In this document: in pieces, positions 63,061-64,000 of the stretch
Layout: each line of letters opens with the position of its first letter
How positions within the stretch are numbered: the stretch's first letter is position 1
Origin: Psettodes erumei
Taxonomy: Eukaryota > Chordata > Actinopteri > Pleuronectiformes > Psettodidae
Assembly: GCA_016785225.1 (NCBI GenBank)
Contig: JAFBJZ010000422.1
Location: 4,828,001 to 4,892,000 of the forward strand
Direction of reading: 5' to 3'
Length of the DNA stretch: 64,000 nucleotides
Notes under the pieces: model-generated
Databases searched by the model: none
Told to the model about the DNA's origin: nothing
What the model saw: the letters and a program-made list of their open reading frames with translations, nothing else
Translations under genes and position numbers: made by a program

Positions 63061-63417
63061 AATTCAAGTGCATTTACTCAAATACAAATTGGAGATACTT
63101 GCACTTTAGTTGAGTGTACACCTCATACTTGTACTTCACTACATTTCAGGGAGAAATATTGCAGTTTTAAATTTTCTACTTCACAGCTATACTTACAAGT
63201 CACTTTACAAGTACTTTTTACATACAAAGCCAAAACCTGCACTTATATGATAAACAGATGTTACAGGTTTACTCAGCTGTATATAAAATACCTTAAAATG
63301 ATCTCAGTAACATAATACTTGAATAAGAGGAATGCACCACTAATAACATTCATATATATTTCTACAATGTAGTATAACGATTTCTTGAGTAAAGGATCTG
63401 AGTACTTCCACCATTGT
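63061..63417 (+). repeat. Teleost dispersed non-autonomous repeat
   Basis: The segment contains ACTTGTACTTCACTACATTT, then CAGGGAGAAATATTG, and ends with GAGTAAAGGATCTGAGTACT then TCCACCATTG. These phrases mark a very common fish repeat that ends in complementary GTACTT-rich arms. This copy is strongly decayed. Superfamily assignment is uncertain. Confidence 0.65.
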
Positions 63418-64000
63418 ATATGGGAGGTATTCACACAACTCAATCCCTGTATTTTTTTCATGAACAGTGGATCTCCATCTCCCTTGGGTAAACCATTTTG
63501 AGCAATCAGCAGTGCTGTTGATTATATACTTAATCACTTTGTAATGCAACTGGCAAATGAAGTTGATTAAGTGCGTATATTTCTTAATGAAGGCCCTTCT
63601 CTTTTATATGTGCAGTGTGATCCTCTGCCAATTTCAAGCACTCTTGATCACCTACTTTAAGCTGTAAGAGATTCTGGGCGAAAAAATTGTGGTAGTTGAT
63701 TTAAACATTGCAAATTTACAAATGTGAAAGTTCAAACAAGGTTCTGCTCAAACCCACAGCTCTTGTTTTATTTTGCCCTTTACTGCTATGTAGAGAACAC
63801 TAAAAGCGAAAGTCTATTTGAAGCTAAATTGTCCGAGGTCAGATGATAAATGACTTGCTGTTTCCATAATAAACTTAGTCAGAACACTCTTTGCCTTTTA
63901 ATGTATTCATACATCAGGTGCTTTACTTTAACTCATTTCACTTGTAGTGTTGCTTTGACACATAATCACTGCTGCAGAGACTGGCTGTAAACATGCAATT
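63418..64000. other. Non-coding stretch
   Basis: AT-rich sequence with nothing recognisable up to the window end. Confidence 0.4.

Noticed and set aside
1..64000. CRISPR array, operon, rRNA, tRNA or bacterial gene content
   Set aside because: No regularly spaced repeats, no ribosome-binding-site-linked frames and no rRNA or tRNA signatures. The content is clearly that of an animal nuclear genome.

Overview
The window looks like vertebrate nuclear DNA, most likely from a teleost fish. It is AT-rich and has microsatellites and long stretches without sustained reading frames. It carries a chromodomain Ty3/gypsy element of the Tf1/sushi type, a Tc1-type transposon, LINE tails, and several short repeats I recognise from other teleost genomes. 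The species cannot be named from this sequence. I see no complete host protein-coding gene, no rRNA or tRNA gene and no CRISPR array. Nearly all short reading frames look like chance or shadows of transposon genes.

Layout. (1) 1-8583: non-coding, with one candidate minus-strand exon at 1016-1105 and a CA microsatellite near 5.1 kb. (2) 8584-13509: a nearly full-length LTR retrotransposon on the minus strand, with both LTRs, a target-site duplication, gag, protease, reverse transcriptase/RNase H, integrase and a C-terminal chromodomain. It is inactivated by many frame changes, one nonsense codon and two internal deletions. (3) 13510-16990: non-coding, ending in a CpG-dense promoter-like block at about 16.63-16.99 kb, with a nearby candidate plus-strand exon. 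(4) 17.0-24.7 kb: non-coding with decayed repeats, a LINE remnant on the minus strand, and a few isolated splice-like signals. (5) 24.72-26.13 kb: a Tc1/mariner element with about 100-bp inverted repeats. Its transposase keeps the DD34E triad and is frameshifted near its C terminus. (6) 26.7-27.6 kb: a cluster of repeat remnants (Tc1-like tip, teleost dispersed repeat, LINE 3' end). (7) 27.6-64 kb: a long non-coding stretch with microsatellites and scattered repeat fragments.

A reasonable reading, which is inference, is that 1-17 kb is part of a minus-strand host gene. The CpG block would hold exon 1, the gypsy element would lie in intron 1, and 1016-1105 would be a 5' exon. The clearest piece of biology is in the gypsy element. 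The 11 bases beside its 5' LTR are exactly complementary to an 11-base stretch inside that LTR, and a TATA box lies 29 bases upstream of where that stretch would start a transcript. This is the arrangement expected for tRNA-independent self-primed reverse transcription, as known for Tf1/sushi elements. I did not find a convincing previously undescribed system.
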